DNA of 64,000 nucleotides, taken from positions 956,802-1,020,801 of the forward strand of contig RHPI01002069.1 in the NCBI GenBank assembly GCA_009103225.1, in the 5' to 3' direction. This document shows, piece after piece, positions 46,985 through 61,347 of this stretch (positions within the stretch are counted from its first letter, which is position 1; each line of letters starts with the position of its first letter). The notes below the pieces were generated by a model. It ran no database searches, was not told where the DNA came from, and worked only from the letters and a program-made list of their open reading frames with translations. The translations under genes and the position numbers were made by a program. Origin of the DNA: Chlorokybus atmophyticus. Taxonomy: Eukaryota > Streptophyta > Chlorokybophyceae > Chlorokybales > Chlorokybaceae.

Positions 46985-47987
46985 GGCCGACAGAGAGCAA
47001 GCGGGCCCCGCCCCGCCCCGCCCCGCCTCGCCCCCTTCGCCCTTGACCCTCCTGCCACTGAGGCCTTACCCCCGCACCCGACCAGGCCAGGCCACTTGCG
47101 CAAGGAGCAGCAGCAGCACGTAAGACGCTACTGCCACACCCGCATTTGGCAATCGCCGCCCGGCGCTGCGGTTGCTGCCGTGTCCCGCGCGTGCGTGCGT
47201 GCAAGGCTGAGCCCCACCGTTTGTAACACACCGTTGAATAGACCCGTCTCAAACACCTGTGACTGGTGGTTAAAGCAGCAGTCAGGTGTACGGTATCGTC
47301 GTTGCCGTTAAAGGAGTAACCTCCGAGCAGCCGTTTTCCATCTGCTTGCGAATTCTCCCTCTTTCTTTTGGCGTTTTCCCGCCAACGAAACGGGGCGAGT
47401 AGGGGGTATGAAATTCATACCCTTTACATCATACCGTATGATGTAAAGGGCGAGAGCGGAGTTATTGTTGGGTTGTCTGCTCCGCTTGTGCCGCTATTGT
47501 ATAGATATAGACGTCAACTGGCGGGAAGTTTGGTTTGATCCAGTTTGAATGTGGTTGGCGGCGGTGGGGTGCTGGTGGTCAGGTTGGTAGGCTGCTGTCG
47601 TGCTTGCGGCATGGTGAATAGGGCGAAACCGGGCTGCTGCGTCAGCTTGCTTGCGGTATGCTGGCCCTGCGCTGGAGCTTGCGAGGTTTGAGCCCGAGCA
47701 TTGGTGTGAGCAGTGTGCTACTACTCCTGGTGTCCAGCAGTGAGTAGTGCTTCTCTCCATTGCAGCAACCAGTTTGAAGCTTTGCGCATGGGCGTGAGGA
47801 GGACGCGTGGTCAAGGCCCTGTGCATTCATGTACTGGTTGATGACAGTGCTTCAGCTGCCAGCTGGCCGCCTTTGTTGCTTGCCGTAGCGCAGCTTGCTT
47901 TGCACTGCTGCATGCGCACAAACCAGCGCTCGGGGTAGATTAGCCTGGTCGCTGCACCATATTGCGGAAGCTTTGCGACTGCCCGCC
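46985..47987. promoter_or_regulatory. Shared 5' region, repeat protein (-) and HOP2 (+)
   Basis: 1.0 kb between divergent ATGs. It has a CCCCG repeat near 47008-47030 and two adjoining palindromes at 47405-47450 (separate entry). Confidence 0.45.
47405..47450. repeat. Two adjoining near-perfect palindromes
   Basis: GGTATGAA-A-TTCATACC (47405-47421) is followed by CCCTTTACATCATAC-C-GTATGATGTAAAGGG (47420-47450, 15-bp arms, one-base centre). Both arms match perfectly. They are located in the HOP2 upstream region. Confidence 0.92.
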
Positions 47988-49620
47988 ATGAAAGTCAATC
48001 CCGGCAGCATTGAAGGTAAACTTGCTGCATGCAGGCAGCAGTCACTACATGACTTCCATACACGTTAGTCTGAGTGTCATACACCAACTGGTACAGTAGA
48101 TGCGATGGGCATTGCGCACATGCGAACAGGGCATTGAACCACATGCAAGGAGCAGTTATGCATGCCAGGCATCACCTTGAATCATACACACCACCACCAG
48201 GCTAGTGTGCTAGCTCCTCAACTCACTGCTAGCTCTACCACTAGCGATACTACCCGTGTGCTCAATGTCTGTCAGCTCTGTTTGCTGATGAGTTGGCTTA
48301 TGGCTTGACGCCTTACTGCCGTTTGCAGGCAGGGTCTTGGCCTTCGTCAACGAGGTACATTGGACAAAAACTCTCCCCACATGTTGCTTCGCAATCTGCT
48401 GGTTGTGCGGTGCGGGTTTGGTGAAGTTTGGTGCTGCTGGCTTGCAGCAAAACAGGCCGCTGAACGCGCAGTATGTGGCCGACCACCTGCAAACACAAGG
48501 CGTCAAGAAGACGGCTGCCCAGAAGGCGCTGGACGCACTGGCTGAAGGCCAGGAGATCACGGCCAAGGACTTTGGTGAGTGTCAAGTTCTGTTGTCATGC
48601 GGTCGATGCCACATTTCTATCTCGTGTTGACATTCAGTATGTGTGTGTGCGTGCATGCTTGTAGTTAAGCTGTGGCCAATATGCAGGCAAGCAGAGGCTG
48701 TACATAGCACGGCAAGATAGGTTTGAGATACCATCAGAGCAGGTCAGCGGACATGGCGTTAAGTGAACACAGACAACTGTACTGTGCTTCTGTTGTGGTT
48801 GACGAGCTTGCTCAGGAGCTAGCCGCCATGGAATCCAGGCTGAAAGCTTTAACGTCTGATGTTGAGTCTGAGAAGGCTATCGTGGGTGTAATGGAAAACG
48901 GTAAGTGGAATTGTTCAAAGCAGCAATTTAACAACTTCAGCGCACCATTCGCCAACGCTTCTGTGGTTACAGAGGTCAAGTCGCTGCACTCTGCCCTTAC
49001 CGATGAGCAACTTATCACTCGCACAGCAGAGCTACAAAAACAGGTACTCTCAATGCATGATCACGCCACTCATTGCACAGCTACATTCATATGCAGTGCT
49101 TACAGCTGGTATATAATCTGTGCTTACAGACTGCAAGTGCAGACCAGAAGCTGGCAAAATTGCGGTCGGGAGCAGTGTTGGTATCTCCTGAAGAGCGCGC
49201 AAAAGTCCTGGCGGCTTACCTGAAGACGGTTAACGAATGGAAGAAGCGAAAACGCATGTTCAAAGACTTCTTCAACACGATCACTGAAGCCATCGACAAG
49301 AAAACAGCTGATCTGATGGTAAAAGCTACTGCCTAACTCAGCATGCTGTGCGTCATAATATGCTCTCTCAGCCGGTTGGTTTGACCTGCATCACTGTACT
49401 GCAAGACTTGTGTTATTGAAGGAGGTGCTGTTCGCATGCTCTCGTGATGGTTCAAAGTTTACTCCCGTCAACAGGACTGTACCTTGCGGACAAGTGCATG
49501 CTGTTTAATTAACTGTACCATGTTGACTGACAGGAGGAGATGGGAGTGGAGACTGATGAAGATGCGGGTGTGGACATCAATGAGTACTTGGGACTTGATC
49601 AAAGCAGAGCACGCAAGTAG
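47988..49620 (+). CDS. HOP2: HOP2/PSMC3IP, meiotic homologous-pairing protein
   Basis: Eight exons: 47988-48015, 48329-48354, 48448-48574, 48687-48742, 48807-48900, 48973-49043, 49130-49318, 49534-49620; about 225 aa, the usual HOP2 length. The winged-helix N-terminus reads VLAFVNE, then NRPLNAQYVADHLQTQG and KTAAQKALDALAEGQEI. Next come KQRLYIARQDRFEIPSEQ, a coiled coil (LAAMESRLKALTSDVESEK) and a C-terminal NEWKKRKRMFKDFF ... GVETDEDAG. It tracks Arabidopsis AHP2 throughout. HOP2 with MND1 stabilises RAD51/DMC1 filaments and enforces homologous pairing, so the organism has a meiotic toolkit. The first two exons are tiny (28 and 26 bp) but rebuild the expected N-terminus. TGTAA lies at 49671. 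Confidence 0.95.
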
Positions 49621-50790
49621 ACCATGTTTGTGTTGATGTGGACTAGTTGAGCTGTTTCCGGCTTACAACTTGTAACCAGGTAACAACCTTTGACATGTGT
49701 AGAACGAGCAGGATACTGTACAGAATTGAATAACTAATTTTGTTGTAGGCTGAACTCTGCGTTGCCTGCACAGCAGCACACATCATAACAGTGTCAACGA
49801 CAAGTTGATATGCATTGCATTTAAGGAGGTCTGCGTCAGCCTCTTGCGCGACATGATAAAGCAGGAGGAATGCTTGCGTCTGTTACTTGCAACTTAACTG
49901 GCAACAAGGCACATTGCAACTTTTACAAAATCAACAACGTGCTTGTCGATGAAGGAGAGGAACAAGGAGGACACGCACCATACCCAATGCGCCTACCATG
50001 CGTAGTGAAGAGAGGTGTGGACCTACACAGACGACCAGCAAAGGGGGTGACTCACAGCAGCGAGCGTGACAGGAGGTGCAGTTATTGTGCGTGTCAGTCG
50101 CACTTTTTGACAAGATGCGTCCGTACAGGGCTCAACGGGCGCGGTCTGACAGACGCAATGATTCCAGATGTTTTGTGTTTAACATGTGTACTTCATTGTG
50201 CTGCTTGCCAATGTCCTGCGGCCTCATGAGTGACAATGCATACCTGTGTATCTGGTGTATAGATATGTACACCAGATCCTTGCGTGCACACCACCAACCA
50301 CTTTGCAACTCCCTGCGCGGAGCATGCTGCTGGTAGAGCTGCCTAGCCGAGGCAGCGCTACCGCCGCTTTATCAGCTCTCAATGTTAGCGCGAAGGTGTA
50401 ACTACATCATAGCATAAATCTGTTGAAATAACGCTCGGCGCTCAGCGACTCTCAAAGGTGGCTGCCGCATGCCGCCATACACATGATGCATGCCGGCATA
50501 GTAGCACACCCCTCTTGTACACTGAGCACTCCACAAACAAATTGCCAGAGTCCAAGCAAAGGGTTATCCGTCACGCCTTGTCATGCGTGGCATGCCACAC
50601 CTTCCCATATAACCTGCCGAAACATCGATACACACTACTGCAATACAACACCAACACAGCTGCCAGATTAATATAAGTTCCTGCACTGCTAAGCTAACCA
50701 TGACACTCTCAAAATGCCGTACAATTGCAACTACAGCCAAGCGCGTAAGGTCAACGCTGTACAACCAGGTCAACATCTGGGTCGCGCGCT
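49621..50790. other. Convergent intergenic region
   Basis: 1.2 kb between HOP2 and SQD1 stops, with a TGTAA signal at 49671-49675. No supported gene. Confidence 0.5.
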
Positions 50791-53445
<2,655 letters not shown>

Positions 53446-54048
53446 GGCGCCGCTCAGCTCGGAACCACGGCCACCAGCAGCAAATGCTTGCGCTCAAAAC
53501 TTCTTCGCAACTCCCGCCGCTGCCAGCAGCTTGCTCACGCTGAACAACCTTCTACTTGACGTCCGCCACCGCCACCACTGCAGCCGCCGCCAACAAGATA
53601 CCAACTATGGCATGCTTGCCACAGATAGACACAGGAATCTTGGAATCCCCGTCTCATCCTTACATTGCATTGATTGCAGTTAGGGTTTTGTGCCCGTACA
53701 GCGAATTATTTTTCAGCTTATTGCAGTAAACACCTTACGTAACAAAACAGTGCTGCGAAGTCAGCACAGCTACTGAACCATGTCGCGGTGTCTGTCGGCG
53801 GCGGGGACTCTAAGCTGGTCCGCGATGTTGGCGAGCATGCTTGTCATGGGAGTTGTTCTCTTCGGGCACGGCACTGTTCGTCCAGGACCGGGGCTCTGGC
53901 CGTGTTGGTGAGAAGCAGTAGGCAAATTGGTGAAGTGGTCAAGCAGAATTGTGACTGGTTTTAAAACATCAGAAGCAGCAGCAGCAGCAGCATGCGACGG
54001 GTTTACGGGGCGAATGCGTGTGTGCGCTTGCATGGCTGGTAAGCCAAC
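53446..54048. promoter_or_regulatory. Shared 5' region, SQD1 (-) and INTS6 (+)
   Basis: 603 bp between divergent ATGs. A 160-codon minus-strand frame (53770-54249) overlaps INTS6 exon 1 and is a shadow. A CAG/AGC triplet run lies at ~53970-53990. Confidence 0.45.
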
Positions 54049-57000
54049 ATGCTGGTCGCTTTCATCCTGGACACCAGCGCTTCCATGAACCAGCGAGTCG
54101 CCGGTGGCTTGACGGCACTCGACTGCGCAAAGAGTGCAATTGAGCACTTTCTCAAGGTGAATTCTTTTGTACAGCCATTTTGGTGTTTCCATTGATTGCG
54201 TCACTTTGCAATGGGGAACTGCAGCGCATGGCAGTGCTATCCCCTTCACTCTCGCCTGAGCAATGTCACGGTCTTCTCAGGTTCGCAGCAGAGACGCAGC
54301 AAGTCGCAATGATCGTTATGTGCTAGTCACTTGCGAGGATGGCCCTGGCGCCATCAAGGTATGCATACGAATGGCTAAAACAAGCCAGACATGCAATGCT
54401 CATGCTCGCGTTCAACACAGGCATTCGATAAGTGGCCATTTGCTCGATTCACCAAGGAGGTGAAGGCGGCATTGGCAAGGGACATGTCATTGTTGGGCCC
54501 TGCGCTGAAACGGGCATTTGATTTGCTTAACCTGTTGCGGCTGGTTTCTGGAATTGAGACGTACGGTGTTGGCCGCAACCCTTGCACCAATGAGCCCGCT
54601 GTACTGCTGCTGCTTACAGATGGTACAGAGCTAACAGCAACGGTAGGCATCATCATCAGAAAGCCCCCNNNNNNNNNNNNNNNNNNNNNNNNNNNNNNNN
54701 NNNNNNNNNNNNNNNNNNNNNNNNNNNNNNNNNNNNNNNNNNNNNNNNNNNNNNNNNNNNNNNNNNNNNNNNNNNNNNNNNNNNNNNNNNNNNNNNNNNN
54801 NNNNNNNNNNNNNNNNNNNNNNNCTCCGCGCTCGGGGTGCATGCCTGCGCGCATCTTGCCCTCGTGTCATGTGACTAGCCTCGACCGTGCGCACATGGTG
54901 GTCTGTGACTTGTCCTGGGGGTCGTGCCCAAGCTTACCTCCCAAGGTTGCATGTAATGCCACCTTCAAGCTCACTAACTGCCAGTGCTGGTGCACTGCAG
55001 GGTGGTGTAACGGAGGGATTGTCGCTGCCAATGGCACCATTGCCTGGTGGCGATTTGACGGTGCAGCCTTTCAGATGGGATCAGCGGCTTCTCACGCTAA
55101 TCTTGAGGTGAGGTTTGCAAGGTATCGCCGGTTGTTCTGCCTGCTGCAATGCCTCACGTAGGCCTAAAGTAGGTGTGCCAGTTGGTCGCGGACCGTGCCC
55201 ATTGAGTAAGCATGAACTGTCATTTTGTAGCAGCATGCATAGCTAGTTCTTGGTGGTCGCTGATGCTTGTTATTTGTGTGCCCGATTGCGTATCTTGCTC
55301 AGAGTGCTGGACAGACACCTTAGTGTGACTGTGTTATGTGCAGGATGGGTGTCATTGGAGCCAGTGCTGAGCGCCCAATCACTGTCGCTGGTAACATAGC
55401 AGGAGGCCTTGGGGTGTACCCTGTAGCAGACAGCGGGCTCTCAGCCATGTGTGAAGTCACAGGGTGAGCAACCGGATGTGCTGCATGGTTGGTGCCATAG
55501 CAATACCAGGCATATTGGCTTGTCAAAGGCACTTAACAGCCACACGAAGTTTGCAAGAGTGAACTTGTCCACGTCAGCTGCCATGGTGATCGTTATGGCC
55601 CGCAGGGGAAAATGCATGGCGGTGAACAACCTGAAGCACCTGTTGCAGTCGGTAGAAGGGATTGCCACTAGGTTGCAGCCTTGTGTAGTTGTCAACTTTG
55701 AGCGTTTGCCAGCACCCGCTGGAGCTACCCCTAGTGCTGCAGCGCTGGCTGGCTTAAGCAACAGCTCAAATGCGAATGCTCTACCACCACAGGTGAACAG
55801 CCGTTTCAACAATTATTGTACTCCCGGATCTCACCACAAGTTGTCATAAAAATATTGCCTGCTTGCCAGGTGGTAGCTGCATGCCAGCATAAGCTGCTGT
55901 TTGCACGCTCTGGAACCACAGCTGGCTTCTGGCCAATACCGGAAGCGTATTGGCCAGACCAGACCATGCAGTCTCTCCCACCACGAGATGCACAGCCAAC
56001 GCTTGGTTACACTGCTGTTGACAGTGACCCATTCATACCTCCAAACTTTCCTTTTGATAAATATGAAGTGGAGTCAAGTCCTCTCCTTGGTTTCTTGCTG
56101 TCTGCCAAGCAGGGTACTTGCTGGCAACTATTCATCGCCAACAGCAAAGGGGATGGCCAGCCTGGTGATCCATTTGGGTTTATTCGCCTGAATCGTGCCG
56201 GCAATGCCGTGAATCTTTACGTGTTGCCTTATAACTATCCAGTAAGTGTTCAACAGCTTGTGGCGGCGGATTGCAGGAGCCTTTGCACACCTGTTACCTG
56301 TAGGTGCTATGGAGTTTGTTAGAGCAGCTCGCAACCCTTCCAGCGCCTTCCAAAGTCGCTCCACCTGCTGCGTGGAGATCAGACTTAGAGCGCTACTGCA
56401 GGTGCGTGCATGGTAATTGTTCCTGAGAAAGGCCAGTCCACGCAGACGTCCTGATACTTCAACTTGCATGCAATGCCAGTTAAGTTTCTTTTCCCTGACA
56501 CCTGCAGCGGCATTCCACCCTACTACTGCAATCTGCTTCGCATAGCAATGAAGCGAGTTGGTGTGCCGCCCCACATGGTGCCCGACAGCAGAGCTCCCGT
56601 GTCGCATGCCGTTGCTGCACACCTGGAGAGAGCGCGTGGACTGGTACGCTACTGGCAACTATGTACATGGGTAGTCGAAATTGAGTGATAAGTTTGTATG
56701 TGCAGGCAAAAGTTGAGCTAGACAGGGTGCACAGCATGCTTGAGGGGACTGCTCCGCCTGCGCCTTCCTCACAGCCATTGCCTGTGAAGCCATCCCCACA
56801 GCAAGATGCTGCACCAGTAGAACGACCTGCGACTCCTCGCCCTTGGCAAATGCAAAGCACCACAGGTTCGCAACGCTGGTCAGTCGCTCATTGGCTGCCC
56901 CTCTGCCTTTCGTGCTAAAGCGTAGATGTATGACACAACTTTGCAGAAGCTGGAGTCAACAGGCCTGGCAGTGCTACCAACAGAGCTGAAATTCTGGGAT

Positions 57001-58454
57001 CCGCCCACCCAAACGCTGCCTCTGTTAGTCAGCCGGCCATCGCATCTGTTGCAGATGCCTTCGAAATACCGCGCAGCCGGCTCTTGCGCTCTGTTGAACT
57101 GTATGAAAAACGCTTGCAGGCTACCACTGCGGCCAGTGGTAGCCTTGTCTCGTCTTTGCAGAGTCGCGTGTCAGCAAGGCTTCTTGCGGAGATTGAGGAT
57201 GACGCTCGACGCTGTGTGCCAATTGCACAGATGGGTGACTATCATGAGGTAACCATAATTGAAATTGTGATGCACAAATGAGTGTATTGTGCGCGGTTCA
57301 TCGTATATGCTGGTGGTTGCTACATCTTGACCGCTGCCATGCTACAGGCACTCTTAAAACGACAGATGCCTCGAGACCCATTCATGGATGAAGATGAGAG
57401 GGGCTGGATGAAACCAATGTTTGGCAATCCTTATAAGCTAGATAAACCTCAGAATCAAGTTCCAGTCATGGCTGTGGATGAGGCTGGTGATGCAGCAGAT
57501 GAGGGCCTCAACAATGTTGGGCATCTTTCTCCACGCAATCGAGGGTTGCATATGTCCAAGAGGCGGCGCATGTCCGAATCGCAGAAAGCACTACCACATG
57601 CTGGCACGCCAGGTTGATGCGGTTGTAACTTTTTATGCATGCTGTAAGTTGCAATGTTATTGCTGATTGCACCATGTTGTATCAGAGTCAGCACCACCTG
57701 CAGCCACCCGAGACGGCAAGGTGGCAGGTCCTTCAGCCATGGATGCTGGTTCCAAAGCTGGCAAGACCTTGGACAATGCGGATGCTCATCCACAGCCTAT
57801 GGTCTTTGGATTAGATAACCACGCGTCGTTGACAAAAGGTATTCATGTGTTGATACTTGACGCCGGTTATGCCGTTTGTTAAAGGCTTCCGCCATCCTGT
57901 GGCATGCAACGCCACGCAGGTTGCATTGACGGTTGGATGCACAACTGTTCGTCAAAGCTGTTGACTGTGCTTGTGTTGTGGTTTGTTATCGTGCTGGGCA
58001 GATGTATACAGACAGAGCATATCAGAGCGAGGCGCAGGGCAGTTGCTTGAAATTCTCAGAGCTATCCGAAGGCATGGCACTGACTACAATATGGTGAGCG
58101 TCATACAGCTGTGATTGCCACTAGAAGTAAGTCACAGATCCTGACCTCATGCACAACATCGTAAGCAATCACTCAACCATTGAAACTCAGCTGCGGTTGC
58201 TGCCGATATCATCAACTGGTTTTGCGCAGGTGTTCAAACTTCTTGCTGCTCCAGGCCTTCCAACAGAGAAACCTAGGTTTGTGCAAGCCCTTATCCTCCA
58301 GGTATGGGTAAAGCCAGTACTGCTCACTGCTGGTGCTGTCGACATGCGATGGCAGGCAACCCACATTTGCTGTTTTCTATGGCTGCAGGCTAAACGACAC
58401 AATAAACCAGCCTTGGCAGAAAGACTTGCTGAGTACTTGGCGGCACCAAGCTAG
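54049..58454 (+). CDS. INTS6: Integrator complex subunit 6 homologue
   Basis: Sixteen exons: 54049-54156, 54281-54358, 54421-54642, 55001-55107, 55344-55463, 55606-55792, 55870-56241, 56304-56401, 56508-56643, 56706-56865, 56947-57248, 57348-57612, 57686-57838, 58002-58093, 58230-58301, 58389-58454; about 845 aa, near the human length. A VWA domain opens the protein with MIDAS motif LDTSASMNQR, then RNDRYVLVTCED, FDLLNLLRLVSGIETYG and TVQPFRWDQRLLTLILR. Later blocks are FPFDKYEVESSPLLGF, VNLYVLPYNYP, GIPPYYCNLLRIAMKRVG, VPIAQMGDYHE and MFGNPYKLDKPQ, plus a C-terminal helical domain. Integrator cleaves nascent snRNA and paused Pol II transcripts; INTS6 helps recruit PP2A. The sequence gap falls in intron 3, so coding is intact. 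The ATG follows an in-frame TAA. Confidence 0.96.
54669..54823. other. Assembly gap (155 N)
   Basis: Run of N within INTS6 intron 3, preceded by a short C run and followed by CTCCGCGC. The real length is unknown. Confidence 1.
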
Positions 58455-61347
58455 CTATATATTGAAGCCGTAACCCTTGCCTATAGCATGTGTATATAGC
58501 ACCCAGTATCAGTGTTGCAGGATTGTGTGCATAAAGACAATTACATTACCGCGCAGTTCAATTGCAGACAATTGTTGTCCATGGTGGCAGTTGCAGTGTG
58601 TCATGTGTCAGTGTCTTATGTGGTACATGATTGTGCAGTTCTGAACATGCGTTTATTCTCAAATGACATACCTTCCAGTTTCACTTGAGGCTAGTGAAAA
58701 CACGTGCACAGTGCAGTTCTGTGCAAACGCTTTCTATATCTGTCTACCTAAGAATGTTGCGTCAAGTCAATGATGATGCTTCAAGCCATTACTTGGCGAT
58801 TTCAGACCAATAAAAGTTTGGCGGCATGACGCAGGTTGAAAGTTGGTGGCAATAAGACTTTCATCTACGTGATTACCCTTGACTTATACAATTGGTTGCA
58901 GGCCGCAATAACTAAAAACCTATCATCGAATCTCAACCAACAAGATTTTATAATGTACACATTTTGTACTTTATTAAAATCAACAAGTCTTGAGTGTACA
59001 AAATACCGAACGGCGAAGTTCATGGCTAATGTGTAGTGTCAGCGCTATGCAATGAAGTTACATTCAATGCTGTGCAAATACACACCAAACCACGGCATAG
59101 TCAATTGCTATGTACAACTTTATATGTATCTAATTCATATGATGGTACTTGTTACAATTCGTACTACTAGTTTTTATTGGACCCCAATACCAAATACAAT
59201 ATTCATACAACCGGTTTTCAGCATTCATTCGATTGATTCGCTTAAACTACCACACTACCTACCTATCTGCAAACCATGTAAGTAAAACTATCATGTTGCA
59301 AATTGTCCTTACAAGATAGGATTGTAAAATTGTTATGATAGGATTGTACACGCAAAGCTTGTTATATTTTGGGGAACAACGCCCCAAGCCGCGTGCAATT
59401 TTCCTCTAGCCCCTCGCTGCTCATGCTAGCACTTGTGCAGCAATATCTATATAGTGAATAAGCAATAAGCATAGGGAGCGCGCTGCGCAATAGCAGCACT
59501 GGCAACCTTGCTGACAGCGATTGAGTTGGTGCTGCTACATACGCTTGATTTTTAATTAGTTGCTCTCTTTGTTTTTGTTGAACTTTTGGTTGCTTGTTGC
59601 ATGTTCTATCATGTGGCCCCTTTCTTAAAAGCTATGCTTCTTACCCTCGCATGGTTTTGTTTGCATGAATCTGGGATTGATATAAGTTAAGTACTTTTTG
59701 ATGTGATTTATAGCTGCAGTGTTGTGTCTACGTTTGCTTGTTAAACTTTTGAGATTGGGATTATGTCAAGCAATCTGTGAGTGCTTTGCATATGAGGTTG
59801 CATGTGCACAGCTGTGCCCCTTTCCCCTCCCCTCTTTAGTATACATACACTCATAGATGGTACGGTGTATGCATGAAATGCTATACACATGCATACTATC
59901 TTAAGTGTGCATAACAAGTATGGTGACCCGTATTTACTCTGCTTTGCTACAGGTAAAGGCCGCTGCTGTCATCGGCCTGCTTGACTCGACCCACGCATTT
60001 GCAACACGTAACGTGTAGGCTAGCGGTTTGATGTTGCTGTAGTGAAGCGTTTTGTGATGTGGGCGTTATTGTGAGCTTGGTCCACACAGTGTTCGAGTGT
60101 TATCATGTATTCTTCTAACTTATGGTTGGTTCCATTTTAAGGTTTGTGATGCCGTGCATGCTTACAAGAATGATTCTCACGCTGTCGCTTTGCACGTCGG
60201 AAGTCCTCATGGGTGGCGTCGCGTATCACAACCATACGTGGCAAGCTATGCGTAGCTGTCATCCTACCTGCTGTAGGCCGCGAGTCACACAGACTGTGTT
60301 AATAGATTTTTTTCCTAAACCGTATTGTAAAGGCTCAACAGTCGGGCGGCCCGAGCACCTTTCCCTAACTCATTTGTCTCTGCAAAGCCGTATTGCGGCG
60401 TGTCGATGTCGACGGGGAGCGAATTGACTCCTTGTGTCGATGTCGTCTCCTGTAGGCTGTCGGGATGTGTCGATGGCGACGCGGGCACTTGCGACATATT
60501 TGGTCCGTTCTCGTTGACGTCGACACGAGTCCCTAGCTTACCCGTTTGAGCGGGATGGGGCGCTTTATGAAATAAAATGCGCAACGACCGTACCACCGCG
60601 GCCTCAAGATGGATGTTTGCAGGCAAGAAATGGCGCCGGCGGGAAAATGCCTGCGGAAATGTAAGGCAAACCTGAACATGGGCTCCCACAGCACATCGAC
60701 GTATGTCGACATAAATAGTCTTTGTAAAACTTACCCGCGCTTGTCCGCATCGACGTGAGACGGCAAGTCAGCCCACGCCGTCATTGACACACCGAGACTG
60801 ATCACGCTCCGTCACCATCGACACGCGCGTCAAAACATAGACATTGTTGAGTTGATACTTCCCCCACGGGCCGCCTGACTGTCAAGACTGAAGGCGAAGG
60901 TGTTGTCAATCAGGAACCACTTTACTTTGTTTTGGCCAAACTATTGGCGCGACACAGCGCCTCATCGAACAGGTTTTTCTCCCCTCTCTTTTGGCGGGAG
61001 CGCAGTTTTGTGTTGATTGCTGCTTTCCCGCGGAAAAGCAGCGGCTTCAGTCCGAGAGTTTCGGCTGTGCGATCGCCTGCCCTGCAGCGAACTTCGGCTT
61101 CGTGTGGCGGCACAATCGCCTGCAGCCTGTGAAATGGTGGATGGAGCAACAGCAGAGCAATAGGGTGGGCGTCGGTGTCGCTGTGCTTGTCGCTGTGCTT
61201 GTCGGGGGCGGCGACCGCGGGTTGCCAGAGTCGGTGCGGTGCACGGTGGTGGCAGTGTCTATCGTGCGTGTGATTTGTGTGAGTAAGTTTTCAGCTTGAT
61301 CAGCTGGGGGACCAGCTCAGGGCTTTTGCCTGGATAGGCGCCAGCAC
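58455..61347. other. Intergenic, AT-rich then TCGAC-rich
   Basis: 2.9 kb with no firm gene. 58.6-59.4 kb is AT-rich. From 60.39 to 60.83 kb, words of the type (A/G)TCGA(C/T)G and GTCGAC recur about seven times. A 124-codon minus frame (60315-60689) spans this cluster without a recognisable domain. An ATG at 61143 opens a Val-rich plus frame that may be 5' UTR of the next gene. Confidence 0.45.

Noticed and set aside
53770-54249. 160-codon minus-strand frame
   Set aside because: Overlaps INTS6 exon 1, whose VWA motif on the plus strand is unmistakable.
60315-60689. 124-codon minus-strand frame near the TCGAC cluster
   Set aside because: No domain or conserved start context; composition is set by the repeated words.
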